DNA from: Littorina saxatilis
Taxonomy: Eukaryota > Mollusca > Gastropoda > Littorinimorpha > Littorinidae
DNA: 64,000 nucleotides
Assembly: GCF_037325665.1 (NCBI RefSeq)
Contig: NC_090253.1
Span: forward strand, 20,034,718 to 20,098,717
Direction: 5' to 3'
Part shown: positions 31,730 through 42,977 of the stretch, one piece after another
Position numbering within the stretch: position 1 is the stretch's first letter
How the letters are laid out: every line of letters begins with the position of its first letter
The notes under the pieces: model-generated
What the model was told of the DNA's origin: nothing
The model's database searches: none
What the model saw: the letters and a program-made list of their open reading frames with translations, nothing else
Translations under genes and position numbers: made by a program

Positions 31730-32710
31730 ATGATTTCTGGACATACGAATCCCGCTGTGTTGCCTACTGATGTTGCGAATGATGAAGGTTTTGAGTTGAC
31801 TGACCTTGAGGAGGGATTGCATCAGGCGTTTATCGTCTCAAATTATATCCTTGCTACTTTTCAGGAGTCAACTATTGCCATTCATGGTAACTTGGATAGT
31901 CAATGCTTTTATTTGTTTGATTCCCATCAAAGAAACAGAAATGGTAACCATTCTTCAAATGGCGCTGCAGTTTTGATGTCATCAAGTTAATTCCTTTGCA
32001 GAATTGATTGATTTTCTCAAAAGCCATTATCAATGTGTTTATCAATTAACACCTGTTCATTTCTGTCCAACTGCAATGCAAACTCAATGTGGAGGAAACA
32101 AGGATTCATTACAAACAAGTCATCCCTGTACATCAACAGATTTATGTACCTCAATCAATACTGCTAGTATGAGTGACAGGAATCTAAAAGAAAAAACAAC
32201 CAAACGCAAATGTACTACTACTTCTACGACTCGTTTGAATGTAAAACAGAAATGTAACACTATCTGTGACAATGACGGTTCTACGACTCGTTTGAAGGAC
32301 AGTATAGATCGAATGGCTTAACCCACAACTACGACAATTTGTGTCAGACTTTTTTGAACAGGAAAATATGCCTCTGTTCAACAGTAACCAAAACATGGAA
32401 GATGTTTTTGAAACTTTACAGAAATGTAACACTAGCCTATCTGTGACAATGTTGCTTTTGAATTGAACCCACATTTGTTGAACAGGAGAGAATGTTCCTG
32501 TTCAACAGTGCCCAAAACACTGAATCTGACGTTTTTGAATCTTTTCTGTCATCTAACTGAATCTGACGTTTTTGAATCTTTTCTGTCATCTAACCCAATT
32601 GCTCATGACTTCATCGATCTTGAACATGCCTACTTTTCAAAGAAAGACAGACAAAAGCGAAATCTGCATGTTAGCCATCTGCCTGAAATGGTCAATGCAC
32701 TTTTGTAAAA
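31730..32710 (+). pseudogene. Decayed protein remnant with FDSH...G-AVL motif
   Basis: Frames at 31730-31990, 32004-32321 and 32463-32708 seem to be parts of one degraded gene. The first ends CFYLFDSHQRNRNGN then NGAAVLM, and the second starts IDFLKSHYQCVYQLTPV. The combination FDSH-R-G followed by G-AVL and an FxLTPV end resembles a protease-like domain that I recall next to PIF1/Helitron-type helicases in invertebrates. This is memory-based and weak. A 37 base tandem duplication (TGAATCTGACGTTTTTGAAT...) lies at about 32520-32593. No helicase was found nearby. Confidence 0.35.
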
Positions 32711-33245
32711 TTGTCACAGCTGTTATGCACTTTTGTGAAATGGTCAGTGCTGTTGTGCACTTATGCAAAACTTGGTGCTGTGCTGTTAACATTTGAACAA
32801 AATGCATTTTGTTCAAATGTTTAGTGCAACTTGCTACTATATAATCGCTGTATGCGCTTTGTGGTAATAATGCACTGTTGTGAAAAGTTTGCGCTAAATG
32901 TTGGCACTATGCATCATTGTTGGAGCACCCTCCTGTAGATGCACCATGCTGGAAAATGTACTTATGAATCAAGCATTGACTGAAATAAACAATTTATATA
33001 TCCAGCACAACATGCAATTCATTAACTTTTGACCCTAACCTTTAACACTTCCCAAAATAAATCTTTGGTGGACATTGCATCGACGCTGTTCATTTTGAAT
33101 GAACATTTTTCTTGTGTAGGTATTATGTTGGTATTTGGTGTGGGGTGCACAGCTCCCCCCACCAGGTGGAGCAGGGAAGGGGGGGGGATAGCCCTTCGCT
33201 CCCAGCGGGAGGATGCTGGCGGACGCGCACACCAGGTAGAAGTTG
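32711..33245. other. No recognised gene
   Basis: Contains an inverted stretch, GAACAAAATGCATTTTGTTC (about 32797-32816), which is a perfect palindrome. A G run lies near 33180. Nothing else is identified. Confidence 0.45.
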
Positions 33246-33353
33246 GGGTATAGTAAAGGGTGTTAGGGTTGGATTTTTAAAACCATACCGGGCTATAAAG
33301 TCTAAAGACTGTTAATGATTGGAGATACATTTTATAACAGTCAGGACTATGGT

Positions 33354-33608
33354 TTAAAAGCAGTACGCCGTATCAGAGTGATATATGATAGAGCATACCT
33401 TCCTGACATGACTCCACCCTAATTTTGCGTGTTGGTGCAGGCATTGTGAGGGTGTAAGATTATGTTTTATGTACCGGTGAAGTGTTGGGAATATTGTTTT
33501 GATTTCTTCACAGTCACTGAAGATGTGTTCAAATGAGATATTTGTCCCACACTCGCAGGGAAGTGGAAATAATTTATCTGCAGCTATGTATTTTAATCTT
33601 GCGTACAA
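33354..33608 (-). pseudogene. I-group LINE: C-terminal Cys/His tail
   Basis: Encodes FPLPCECGTNISFEHIFSDC, the CCHC-like tail typical after RNase H in these LINEs, and a stop at about 33354. It continues the frame of the RNase H region after a disruption. Confidence 0.75.
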
Positions 33609-33619
33609 TCTGCAAGAGG

Positions 33620-34689
33620 TTATGGGGGAGTGGGGGGAACGATCCTGGCCCCAAGCTTGGAGTATGCCTCGGAGGTGGACAGTTTGATATCGATGATGTT
33701 TTGTTTAGGTAGTAGAGCTGCCTCTTTCGCAGCACTGTCGGCAATTTCATTTCCATAGATTCCGGTATGCGACGGGACATACAGCAGTCCGAGGTCTGTA
33801 CCAGAGATAATAATTTGGTGTGAGATTAATAGGGCTTCATTTTGGAGTTCAGTTCTATTTGTTGTATTGCGGGAGAGAGCCTGTAAGGATGATTTGGAGT
33901 CTGTGCATAGCACAACTGCGTTGAGTTTTGATGGTAGATGATGTAAGACAGTGCCATAATAATGGCATAAAGTTCGGCAGAGAAAATGGATACTCCAGGG
34001 TTCAGTTTATATCTTTTGGTCACTTTTAGGTCCGGGATAGTGAAAGCACAGCCGACTGATCCGTCTTGAAGTTTGGATCCGTCGGTGTATACTTTTAGGA
34101 AGTGTAAATACGTGGTGCCTAGGGCTTCTTTTGTGAGGGAGCTAATCAGTAGTGCATCGTTAGCTTTGGTGAGGTTATGTTGGATTTCTTCTACTATGTC
34201 AGGGTGTTCCAGGAGCCAGGGGGGGGGGAAGTCTTGGCAGGTAGCCTTAGCGATGCTGTCAGCCTGTATGTTTAGTGGTTGTAACAGTGGTTTAGCGAAT
34301 TCCCAAATGGGTAAAATTTTGTTGTATATAGTTATTGTTTTATCACGTAGGCGGTCGTAACTGTTGTGTTTAAGCCGTGTAAATTCATCCGACATAACCT
34401 CCGAGGTGGGGTTGTCCACTGAGAATGTTCTGATACAGAATTGAGCGGTTCTGAGTCTGCGTTCCTGTTCCAGAGTCAGCCAGCCCACTTCTTTATAGGT
34501 TAGCTTATTGGCTGCGAACCGAGGGATGTTTAAAGCCAGTTTTAATGCTTTTAGTTCTGTTGTTTGTAACAGGTTAAGAGTGGATTTGCTAGCAGCGAAG
34601 TAGACTTCCTGCCCATAAGTTAGTCTTGACCGTACCAGTGCTTTTGTCATATGGACTAAGGTAGGCCTATTTTGGCCACAGGCCCACAC
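33620..34689 (-). pseudogene. I-group LINE: connection and RNase H domains
   Basis: Frames 34689-33826 and 33913-33620 carry YTDGSKLQDGSVGCAFT, FSAELYAIIMAL, LCTDSKSSLQAL and VPSHTGIYGNEIADSAA, the four acidic/His motifs of RNase H. A frameshift between the two frames falls near 33910-33960. Confidence 0.85.
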
Positions 34690-34725
34690 GCCTCCGCGCT
34701 GAGAGCTTTTATTAGACTAACTGCT

Positions 34726-35886
34726 TTATTGGCTTTTGCGATCAGGTGATGAACATGGAGGCGCCAGGACGGGTTTCGTTGTACAATCACACCTAAACAT
34801 TTTACTTGTGTACTGCATGCTGGGAAGAATTTGTTGGTCGCCGATAGTGAGTCGGCATTTATTATAAATTTGCTTACGTGATACTACCATAAACACTGTT
34901 TTTTCTGCTGCTAGTTCGAAGCCATTAGCATTCATATAATCTATGAGGTTATCTACCTTCTTTTGGAAACTTATAGTGGGTTTATTGTTACGAGTTATAG
35001 GAGGTTTTTGATCTAAGATGGCGAGGTCGTCTGTGTATAGAGCATAATGGTAGCCCCTCCTATATCTACTGAGTCAATGTCATGCAGCATGACACTGAAC
35101 AAAATCGGTGCGATTACACTGCCCTGGGGTACCCCCATGTCCAAAAACTGGGGTTCAGAGAGGGAGGAACCAACCTTAACTGCCATAGAACGGTTTAGGA
35201 TAAAATCTTTTATAAAATTATACATATGACCGGTAATACCGATTCTCTTTAACTTGATTAACAGACGGGCATGCCAGACAGAGTCATATGCTTTTTTCAC
35301 GTCAAAAAATGTAGCAAGTAGGGTATTTCTTTTATGGGCTAGGGTCTTTTTCATGTTTTCTACTAGTTTGACTATGTCACGGTCGCTGCAGGACCGGCCT
35401 TTTCTAAAGCCTGACTGACAGGATGGTAGGCCCTATTATATTGTGTTTGTTTAGGAAGAATTCCAATCTGTTTTTAACTATTCTCTCGTAAATTTTACCT
35501 AGGTGGGGGGTGAGAGAGATAGGGCGGTAGCTGCCAGGGTTGTCTTTTGGTTTACCGGGTTTATGGATGGCAACTACGTGGGCATGTTTCCAGGCAGCGG
35601 GAATCTTATCCTTAACCCAAATAAAGTTGTAAAAGTCTGCCAGGATATTTAAGAAGTGATCAGGGAATTTGCCTATCATTTGGTATGATATTATGTCCGG
35701 TCCTGCAGCCTTTTTACGTTGTTTAATTTGTTTTACTGCCTTACTACATTCTTGAAAAGTTATCTTGCTATTTATGGGGTTTGTGTTATCTGGGGCGGGG
35801 TCTTCATATTCTTTTTCGGTCTCAGTGCGGAAGCGTAGTCTTTCTGGATCTAAGTGTCTGCACTGGCTGGCTTTGGCTAACGCGTC
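34726..35886 (-). pseudogene. I-group LINE: reverse transcriptase
   Basis: Frames 35679-35404 and 35354-35013 contain VVAIHKPGKPKDNPGSYRP, FFDVKKAYDSVWH and GVPQGSVIAPILF. The catalytic YTDD is present one frame over just after the second frame loses phase (about 35040), so a frameshift there is clear. The region from 35886 to 35680 is the upstream part of the same domain. Confidence 0.85.
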
Positions 35887-36724
35887 AGCTTTTTACATTT
35901 AGTCAAGTTTTGACTAAATGTTTTAACATAGAGGGGGGAATCGAGACGAGGGTCGTGGTGTATGTGTGTGTGTGTGTCTGTCTGTCTGTCTGTGTGTGTG
36001 TGTAGAGCGATTCAGACTAAACTACTGGGCCGATCTTTATGAAATTTGACATGAGAGTTCCTGGGTATGATATCCCCGGACGATTTTTTTCCTTTTTTCG
36101 ATAAATACCTTTGATGACGTCATATCCGGCCTTTTGCAAAAGTTGAGGCGGCACTGTCACACCCTCATTTTTCAATCAAATTGATTGAAATTTTGGCAAA
36201 GCAATCTTCGACGAAGCCCGGGGTTTGGTATTGCATTTCAGCTTGGTGGCTTATAAACTAATGAGTGAGTTTGGTCATTAAAAATCGGAAACTTGTAATT
36301 AAAATTATTTTTTTATTAAACGATCCAAAAACAATTTCATCTTATTCTTCGTCATTTTCTGATTCCAAAAACATATACATATGTTATATTTGGATTAAAA
36401 ACAAGCTCTGAAAATTGAAAATATAAAAATTATTATCAAAATTAAATTTCCGAAATCGTTTTAAAAACTATTTCATCTTATTACCTGTCGGTTCCTGATT
36501 CCAAAAACATATAGATATGATATGTTTGGATTAAAAACACGCTCAGAAAGTTAAAACGAAGAGAGGTACAGTAACGCGTGCTATGAAGCACAGCGCAATC
36601 GCTACCGCGCCAAACAGGCTCGCCACTTTCACTGCCTTTTGCACTAGCGGCGGACTACGTTCAGTTTCATTCTGTGAGTTCCACAGCTTGACTAAATGTA
36701 GTAATTTCGCCTTACGCGACTTGT
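35887..36724 (-). mobile_element. Repeat family A, copy 2, inside the I-group LINE
   Basis: Reads in reverse relative to copy 1: the terminal palindrome around TTTAGTCAAGTTTTGACTAA, TG/TCTG microsatellite, TCATATCCGGCC block, internal duplication and the TTACGCGACTTG end. The LINE reads NNKE before it and ADALAKA after it, in frame when the repeat and an A-rich duplication are ignored. Confidence 0.9.
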
Positions 36725-37620
36725 TCTTTATTGTTTGACGTCTTAGCGCCGTTTACGAGAAGGGGTATTTCTGGGGCCTTTCCCCTCCTCTTTAACTTTC
36801 TAAATTTTCCCCAGACCTTGCCCAGGTCTCGGAAGTCTGTAATATCATTCTGCACGTAGTCCTCCCAGTGCTGGAGCTTTGCCTGTGCAATAGTTAAATT
36901 ACAAGTACTTTGAGCCTCTTTCATTACCATATAGTTTTCATAATTTTGACTTTGTGCAAAGTTTTTAATAGAGGCTCTTTTTGTTTGAACTGCCTCATGG
37001 CACAGATCGTTCCACCAGGAAGCTGGTTTGTGTTTATGTTTAAATCCTTTGTTCTTAGGTATGGATACTTGTCTTTGACCCATCGTTTAAGATTTGGAAA
37101 TTCGAGTTTAGGATGTTATCAGCCAGCCGTGATGTGCGACCCACTGGGTAGTGGTGTTCCCAAGAGCAATGACGGCTGTTGAAGTCCCTCACCACCACCC
37201 AGTTTGTGGTTTCATGGTTAATCTCTGTTAGCCAGTCAGTTTCATTTATGGAGTTGCATCCTTGAGGGTAGTATATATTTACTATGTTTAATTTTTTACA
37301 GTTCTTTAGGTGTATCTGGATGGTGCACGAACTATATATTATTTTCAGTAACGGGCACGGGTGACCTTAAAGGGACGTAAATCAGGTTATCGCGGACGTA
37401 TGTAGCCACCCGCACTTTTCTCCCTTTGACCGCCAAGCTTACCGTAGGCGGGTAGAAGAAACCTTCCAGTTTAGGAAGTTGATTAAAATGTACATTTAAA
37501 GATTGGATGGCTAGAATATCGCATTTTTCATGGGTTAGGAAATCGTTAAGGTAGTGAAGTTTCATGTTAATACTTCGACAATTCCACTGGAAAATGGTTA
37601 GTTCTTTATGGTCGCGTTTC
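36725..37620 (-). pseudogene. I-group LINE: endonuclease and linker
   Basis: Minus-strand reading starts FQWNCRSINMKLHY, the N-terminal strand of an APE-type endonuclease, followed by EKCDILAIQS where a catalytic Glu usually follows Gln (here Ser). A linker frame at 37083-36725 has PASWWNDLC and ends NNKE, where the family A repeat begins. Confidence 0.75.
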
Positions 37621-38189
37621 TATGCTGTGTCTATTATCATCACTATGCTGGATGTATGGTTCTATAATTCTCATGCCTGTGTCGAATATGTGTAACGGTT
37701 CTGTTTGTTCGCTGATGTATTGTCCAGAGTTTGGTTGTGTGCTGTCTCCCAATGTTTACAATTTTTTTTAAACTCCTGGTCCTAGTGTTATCGCTTTTAC
37801 TGCCTCGACCTGTTGCTGTGCTCTTCTGCTCGATTTGTGAGAAATGGCTGCTTTCATGCATGTATTTGGTTAAAGTCACTGTTAGTGTTGATAGCACAAT
37901 ACGAGCCATGCGGATGTTTTTACTTGATGCTCCACTCATGTAATGCGTGTATTTGTGTTGAATGTGGTCAGGATTTCTTTTTTGTACAATGCATGCTTAC
38001 AGGAGCTACACTGTGACACCCAAGTTGATGCTTTTGCCATGTCTCCTCCCTGTTTGCTTGTGAGACCCTGTTTTTGCTGTACTCCATGCCCCCTTCTCTC
38101 AAAAGAATGGCCTACAATACACTTTTTGCGCTTGATCAATATAGTTATTTGGATGAAAAAGTACAATGGTTTTTGTGTTTGATCACAAT

Positions 38190-38984
38190 GGTAGTCCATG
38201 AAGAGTTAAAAATTTGTTCCTTTAATGTAAATGGACTTGGAGACTTCAAGAAAAAGAAAGATGTGTTTGATTTTTTAAGACAGCAGAATGGAAATGTTTT
38301 CTTACTACAAGAAACGCACTGGAAAAGCCACCAAGAAAATTTGATTAGGTCACAGTGGGGCTATGAATGTATTGTTGCTGGTAATGATTCTGCAAGTAGA
38401 GGTGTTGTTGTATTGTTTAAAAATAATTTTGATTATAAGATTCATAATATTGTCAAAGATGATGATGGAAGGTATGTTTTGATTGATATTGAGTTTTTGA
38501 AAAAACGTCTGACCCTTGCAAATGTTTATGGCCCAAGTAATGCTGATTGTCCTGCCTTTTTTTTTTATAAATTGTGTTTGAGATAATTGTGCAGATGGAT
38601 AATGAGTTAATTATTATCGGAGGCAATTGGAATGTTGTTATAAACCCCAATGTTGATACAAACTACCCGGCCAAATCTTATAAAGTCAATAGTAGGAGAA
38701 AAGTTGTTGATTTTATGGAGCAGTATGATCTCATTGACATATATAGAGCCTTACATGCTTAATGTGAGACAGTATACATGGAGGCGGTTCCATAGTTCAC
38801 AGCGAAGCAGACTTGATTATTTCCTTGTGTCAGAGCAGTTAGGTTTTGAGATTGTGAAAGCTGATATTACACCAGGTTATTATTCTGATCACTCAATTGT
38901 TGGTGTAAGTTTTAGAACTGATGTTGTTAAACGTGATAGGCCCTTTTGGAAGCTTAATAATTCACTGTTGACAGATATGGAATT
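38190..38984 (+). pseudogene. Tx1-like LINE: APE-type endonuclease
   Basis: Motifs in order: LKICSFNVNGL (Asn), FLLQETHW (Glu), YGPSN, IIIGGNWNVV (the GDFN-equivalent with Asp replaced by Asn), SRLDYFLVS and YYSDHSIVG (catalytic His). The reading shifts frame twice, near 38575 in a T run and near 38740. Confidence 0.85.
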
Positions 38985-39313
38985 CCAGCATGTCGTAAGA
39001 GGCGACTAACGGATCTGTTTCTCCTTTTACCCTTGTTAAGTGTTTCTTGTATAGAATATAGTCAATTTTTGTAAAGATTTTAGTCAAGCAGTATGTAAGA
39101 AATGTTAAGTCCTTTGTACTGGAAACTTGCATTCTCCCAGTAAGGTAATACATTGTACTACGTTGCAAGCCCCTGGAGCAGATTTTTGATTTGTGCTTTT
39201 GTGAACAAGAAACAAGTCAATTGACAAGTGGCTCTATCCCATCTCCCCCCTTCCCCCGTCGCGATATAACCTTCGTGGTTGAAAACGACGTAAAACACCA
39301 AATAAAGAAAGAA
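38985..39313 (+). mobile_element. SINE-like retroposon S1, copy 2, inside the LINE
   Basis: Starts CCAGCATGTCGTAAGAGGCG, thus 5' truncated by about 50 bases relative to copy 1, and ends CACCAAATAAAGAAAGAA. The duplication AGATATGGAATT lies at 38973-38984 and 39314-39325. LINE sequence continues on both sides. Confidence 0.93.
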
Positions 39314-39325
39314 AGATATGGAATT

Positions 39326-40038
39326 TGTAAATATAGTGAAGAAGGTTATTGTTGATGTAAAGATACATATGCTTTACCTGTTTATAATGTGGATAATATT
39401 GATTTGATTGACGATGATGATTTACAGTTATTGTTTGATGATCAGTTGTTTTTTGAGATGTTATTGATGGAAATAAGAGGTAAATGCATTTCATATTCCT
39501 CATATAAAAAAAGAGGAAAATAACAGAAAAGAAAAAGATCTTCTTTCTCAAATATACACTTTGGAAAGTAATTTGACAGAGTATATTATACAACTTTTAG
39601 AGCAAACACGACAGGAGTTAAGTCAAATAAGGCAGAAAAAAGTGGATGGTATGATAATTAGATCCCGTGCTAAGTGGATTGGAGAAGGGGAAAAAAATAC
39701 AAAATATTTTTGTAATTTGGAGAAAAGACAGTTTGTCCAGAAGTCCATGTGTTTTTTGCAGAAAGATGATGGTGAAGTTATTCATGATAATGCTTTGATT
39801 GTTAAAGAAGCACAGACTTTTTATGAGGAATTTTATACTTCAAGAGAAGCCGAACTGGTAAATCAAGAGATTGATGAAAACCTGGCTCATCCTGTATTAA
39901 CAGATGCGGAGAGTAAACAATTGGAAGGTAGACTTACTCAATGTGAGCTACTCAAAGCTGTGAAAAAATTAAACAACGACAAAAGCCCAGGATCAGATGG
40001 GTACACTGCGGAATTCTTCAAGTTTTCTATTCCGACTT
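39326..40038 (+). pseudogene. Tx1-like LINE: linker and start of RT
   Basis: Encodes IRSRAKWIGEGEKNTKYF, a hallmark of the L1/Tx1 linker, then KKLNNDKSPGSDGYTAEFFK, the first reverse transcriptase motif. It ends at a stop just before the next frame begins in a similar phase. Confidence 0.85.
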
Positions 40039-40048
40039 AGGAAAGTTT

Positions 40049-41782
40049 ATGTTACGGTCTATAAATTGTGGATTTGAGAAAGGAGAAATGTCAGTGACTC
40101 AGAGACAGGGCGTTATAGTATGTATTCCAAAGGAAGGAAAAAATAAAACACTTTTGAAAAATTGGAGACCAATTACTCTGTTAAATACGGTTTATAAGAT
40201 TGCATCAACGTGCATTGCAGAATGGTTTAAACGTGTTTTGCCAAATTTGATTCATGATGATCAAAAAGGCTTCTTGAAAGGAAGATATATTGGTGAAAAC
40301 GTCAGATTAATATATGATACCCTGTTCTACTTAAATAAACATAATATACCTGGCCTACTTTTGATGGTCGACTTTGAAAAGGCTTTCGACAGTGTTGCCT
40401 GGTCATTTATTGAAAAATCTTTCAGCAAATTCAACTTTGGAAATGACATGAAACGATGGATTTTTACTTTTTATTGCAAAATTAAGTCCTGTGTTTCAGT
40501 TAATGGTCGGTATTCAGCATGGTTTAATGTAGGTCGAGGCACCCGGCAAGGGGATCCGCTGTCACCTTATTTATTTTTGATTTGTGCCGAAATATTGTCT
40601 CTTATGGTACGCCAGAACCAAAAGATTTGTGGTATGAATATTCTTGGCGAAAATATTTTATTGTCACAATTCGCCGATGATACCAGTCTGTTTCTTGATG
40701 GTACAGAGCAATCATTTTGCGAAAGTATAAAAGTGTTACAACATTTTGCATCACTATCAGGTCTGAGAATGAATTATGATAAAACAATTGTAGTTTGGTT
40801 AGGACCTTTAAAGTTTTGCAAAAGAAGATTTTTGCCTGATATGAATTTTACCTGGAACCCGGATAATTTTAAAGCACTTGGTGTTATTTTTTCAGTAAAT
40901 GTATCCGAGGCTGTTTTTCTTAACTATAGAAATAAGTTAAAGGAAATTCAAAAACTTCTGAATTCATGGACCAGAAGGAACCTGACACGTTTTGGTAAAA
41001 TAACAGTCCTAAAAACCTTGGCTATTTCCAAATTGACACATTTGTTTACGAATTTACCTGATCCAGACAAACAGTTTATGATGGAGTTAAATAATATTTT
41101 TTCAAAATTTCTTTGGGATGGAAAAAGAGATAAAATTAAAAGAACTACGGTCACCCAACCCTATGAAGATGGAGGATTAAAGATGGTTGACGTGAAAAGT
41201 TTTCTGTCATCTCTAAAAATTGTTTGGTTAAAAAGAGTTGTTGGTCTTACTGGATTAATATCGAGATTATTGTTTAAAGCATGCCCATCTGGTATAACAA
41301 TTAATATGAGAGGAGAGGAATTTGCAAATGTTTTGATGCAGAGAATGGAAAACCCGTTTTGGACCAATGTTTTTAAACACTATAAGAAACTACATGGAAA
41401 ATGTGACCCTACAACCTTTAACGATTTTGTATCAGAATGTTTACATTATAATGTTAATATTCGCAGAGATAAAAAGACAGTGTACATTCAAAACTGGATT
41501 GACAATGGAATTGCTCAGATTGGTCATACTTTGGGACAAAATGGATACTTATCCTATAATGCGTTTAAAATTAAATATCCAAATGTACGAGGAGATTTTG
41601 TATTGTATCAAGGTGTAATCCAGGCTGTTAAAAAATATCAGAGAAAAATCGGCTTAGAATTTGATAAACATTTTATTATGACAGAGCCCATTGTGTGGAA
41701 ATGTATTTGTAAAGGTAAGACACATAGAAAATACTACATGGCTTGCTGTGTCGTACCAGATTTACACGAGTTGTTTTTTTAA
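40049..41782 (+). CDS. Tx1-like LINE: reverse transcriptase and C-terminus
   Basis: A continuous frame of 577 codons. Motifs: VIVCIPKEGKNK, NWRPITLLNTVYKI, LLMVDFEKAFDSV, GTRQGDPLSPYLFL, LSQFADDTSLFL (catalytic ADD) and GLRMNYDKT, then a thumb region ending LHELFF. The sequence is well preserved for its length, so this half of the LINE decayed little. It would act in target-primed reverse transcription in the nucleus. The usual C-terminal Cys/His segment is missing. Confidence 0.9.
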   Translation: MLRSINCGFEKGEMSVTQRQGVIVCIPKEGKNKTLLKNWRPITLLNTVYKIASTCIAEWFKRVLPNLIHDDQKGFLKGRYIGENVRLIYDTLFYLNKHNIPGLLLMVDFEKAFDSVAWSFIEKSFSKFNFGNDMKRWIFTFYCKIKSCVSVNGRYSAWFNVGRGTRQGDPLSPYLFLICAEILSLMVRQNQKICGMNILGENILLSQFADDTSLFLDGTEQSFCESIKVLQHFASLSGLRMNYDKTIVVWLGPLKFCKRRFLPDMNFTWNPDNFKALGVIFSVNVSEAVFLNYRNKLKEIQKLLNSWTRRNLTRFGKITVLKTLAISKLTHLFTNLPDPDKQFMMELNNIFSKFLWDGKRDKIKRTTVTQPYEDGGLKMVDVKSFLSSLKIVWLKRVVGLTGLISRLLFKACPSGITINMRGEEFANVLMQRMENPFWTNVFKHYKKLHGKCDPTTFNDFVSECLHYNVNIRRDKKTVYIQNWIDNGIAQIGHTLGQNGYLSYNAFKIKYPNVRGDFVLYQGVIQAVKKYQRKIGLEFDKHFIMTEPIVWKCICKGKTHRKYYMACCVVPDLHELFF

Positions 41783-42032
41783 ATATTGAACTGCGAGCGA
41801 AAGCGAGCTGTTCACTACGCCGAAATGGCTGCGATCTGCTGGCCGATGTGAATGCGTGATGTATTGTGTAAAGAAATTCCATCTCACACGGCATAAATAA
41901 ATCCCTGCGCCTTGAATATGCGCGCGATATAAATTGCATAAAATAAAAATAAAAATAAAAAAATAAATCCCTGCGCTTAGAACTGTACCCACGGAATACG
42001 CGCGATATAAGCCTCATATTGATTGATTGAGT
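41783..42032 (+). mobile_element. Retroposon 3' end with tandem AAATA tail
   Basis: ACTGCGAGCGAAAGCGAGCTG, then GGCATAAATAAATCCCTGCG, an AAATA-type tail, a second shorter copy of the AAATCCCTGCGC end with GCGCGATATAAGCC, and TTGATTGATTGA. It looks like the 3' end of a SINE or LINE present twice. It abuts the truncated Tx1-like LINE. Confidence 0.55.
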
Positions 42033-42058
42033 ATCTGTGATGGATTACGGGAGGCTTA
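42033..42058 (-). mobile_element. Single end of TTAA family T
   Basis: GATTACGGGAGGCTTACTGT then GCCT and TTAA match one terminus of family T. No partner end is nearby. Confidence 0.7.
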
Positions 42059-42615
42059 CTGTGCCTTTAATCTGAAAACTCTAGCGTTTGGAGTGCGTGG
42101 TTTGCATACATATTGGAAATTATACTTTATTAGACAGCAAGAGAAATATAAGAAACAAGTCGCCTAAAGCGATATCCAAACATTAAATCTATCGGCCTAA
42201 ACATCAAAGCTGAACTAACAAGTCTTCCCCGAGACTAAATCTTGGCTGACGGAAACCCATCGACCGACACAGCGCTGTCTCGGTATCTTGCACACATGGG
42301 GGACCTAATTTGCATAATACGCAATTTCGTGGGTTTTTTTCCGCTTAAATATTTAATGGAAGGGCGCTGGTTCTGAGCGACGCTTAGTTCTCGAGATAGG
42401 TGTGACCAGATGACGTCATTTATACTTTCGTCATCGGAGATCTTTCGTATTTCAATCAGTGTCATTTCCCAGTTCTGTGTTCTGCGGTCGTTTTGACTGA
42501 CTTGACAAGTTGAGAAAACCAATGACACTTTATCTTTGCGAAGCAACTGAATATGAAAAGAAAAGAAAGCGTGCAGAAGTATGTTTGGGTCCTGCAAGAC
42601 TTTACGACCAACGAT
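42059..42615. other. No recognised gene
   Basis: Unique sequence. A minus-strand frame of 120 codons (42597-42235) has no family resemblance. Confidence 0.4.
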
Positions 42616-42626
42616 TTCTCCCTTGG

Positions 42627-42977
42627 GGTGAAGAATTTACCCGATGCTCCCCAGCATGTCGTAAGAGGCGACTAACGGATTCTGTTTCTCCTTTTACCCT
42701 TGTTAAGTGTTTCTTGTATAGAATATAGTCAATTTTTGTAAAGATTTTACTCAAGCAGTATGTAAGAAATGTTAAGTCCTTTGTACTGGAAACTTGCATT
42801 CTCCCAGTAAGGTAATATATTGTACTACGTTGCAAGCCCCTGGAGCAAATTTTTGATTAGTGCTTTTGTGAACAAGAAACAATTGGCAAGTGGCTCTATC
42901 CCCTCTCCCCGCTTTCCCCGTCGCGATATAACCTTCGTGGTTGAAAACGACGTTAAACACCAAATAAAGAAAGAAAG
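42627..42977 (+). mobile_element. SINE-like retroposon S1, copy 3
   Basis: Begins GGTGAAGAATTTACCCGATG and ends CACCAAATAAAGAAAGAAAG. The duplication TTCTCCCTTGG lies at 42616-42626 and 42978-42988. About 20 bases shorter at the 5' end than copy 1. Confidence 0.93.

Larger units (their letters stand above)
33246..38100 (-). mobile_element. Decayed LINE of the I group with RNase H
   Basis: Minus strand from about 38100 to 33246. In order: a remnant of ORF1 (about 38100-37640, with a Cys-containing KHALYKKEILTTFNTNT segment), endonuclease start (QWNCRSINMK, about 37590), a linker, reverse transcriptase (35680-34730), RNase H (about 34080-33640) and a C-terminal Cys/His tail (CECG...FEHIFSDC). 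RNase H after reverse transcriptase is the mark of I-group LINEs (I, Nimb, Ingi and kin). A family A repeat interrupts it at 35887-36724. Several frameshifts and stops make it inactive. Confidence 0.85.
38101..41782 (+). mobile_element. Tx1/L1-like LINE, split by a SINE
   Basis: Endonuclease at about 38190-38960, SINE at 38985-39313 with flanking 12 base duplications, then ORF2 linker (39561-40020) and reverse transcriptase (40049-41782). No ORF1 is recognised. The protein ends near 41782, earlier than expected for the clade, where a different repeat begins, so the 3' end is probably missing. Frameshifts near 38575 and 38740 and a stop near 40038 make it inactive. Confidence 0.87.

Noticed and set aside
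42235-42597. Minus-strand frame of 120 codons
   Set aside because: No recognisable domain and no splice or context support.
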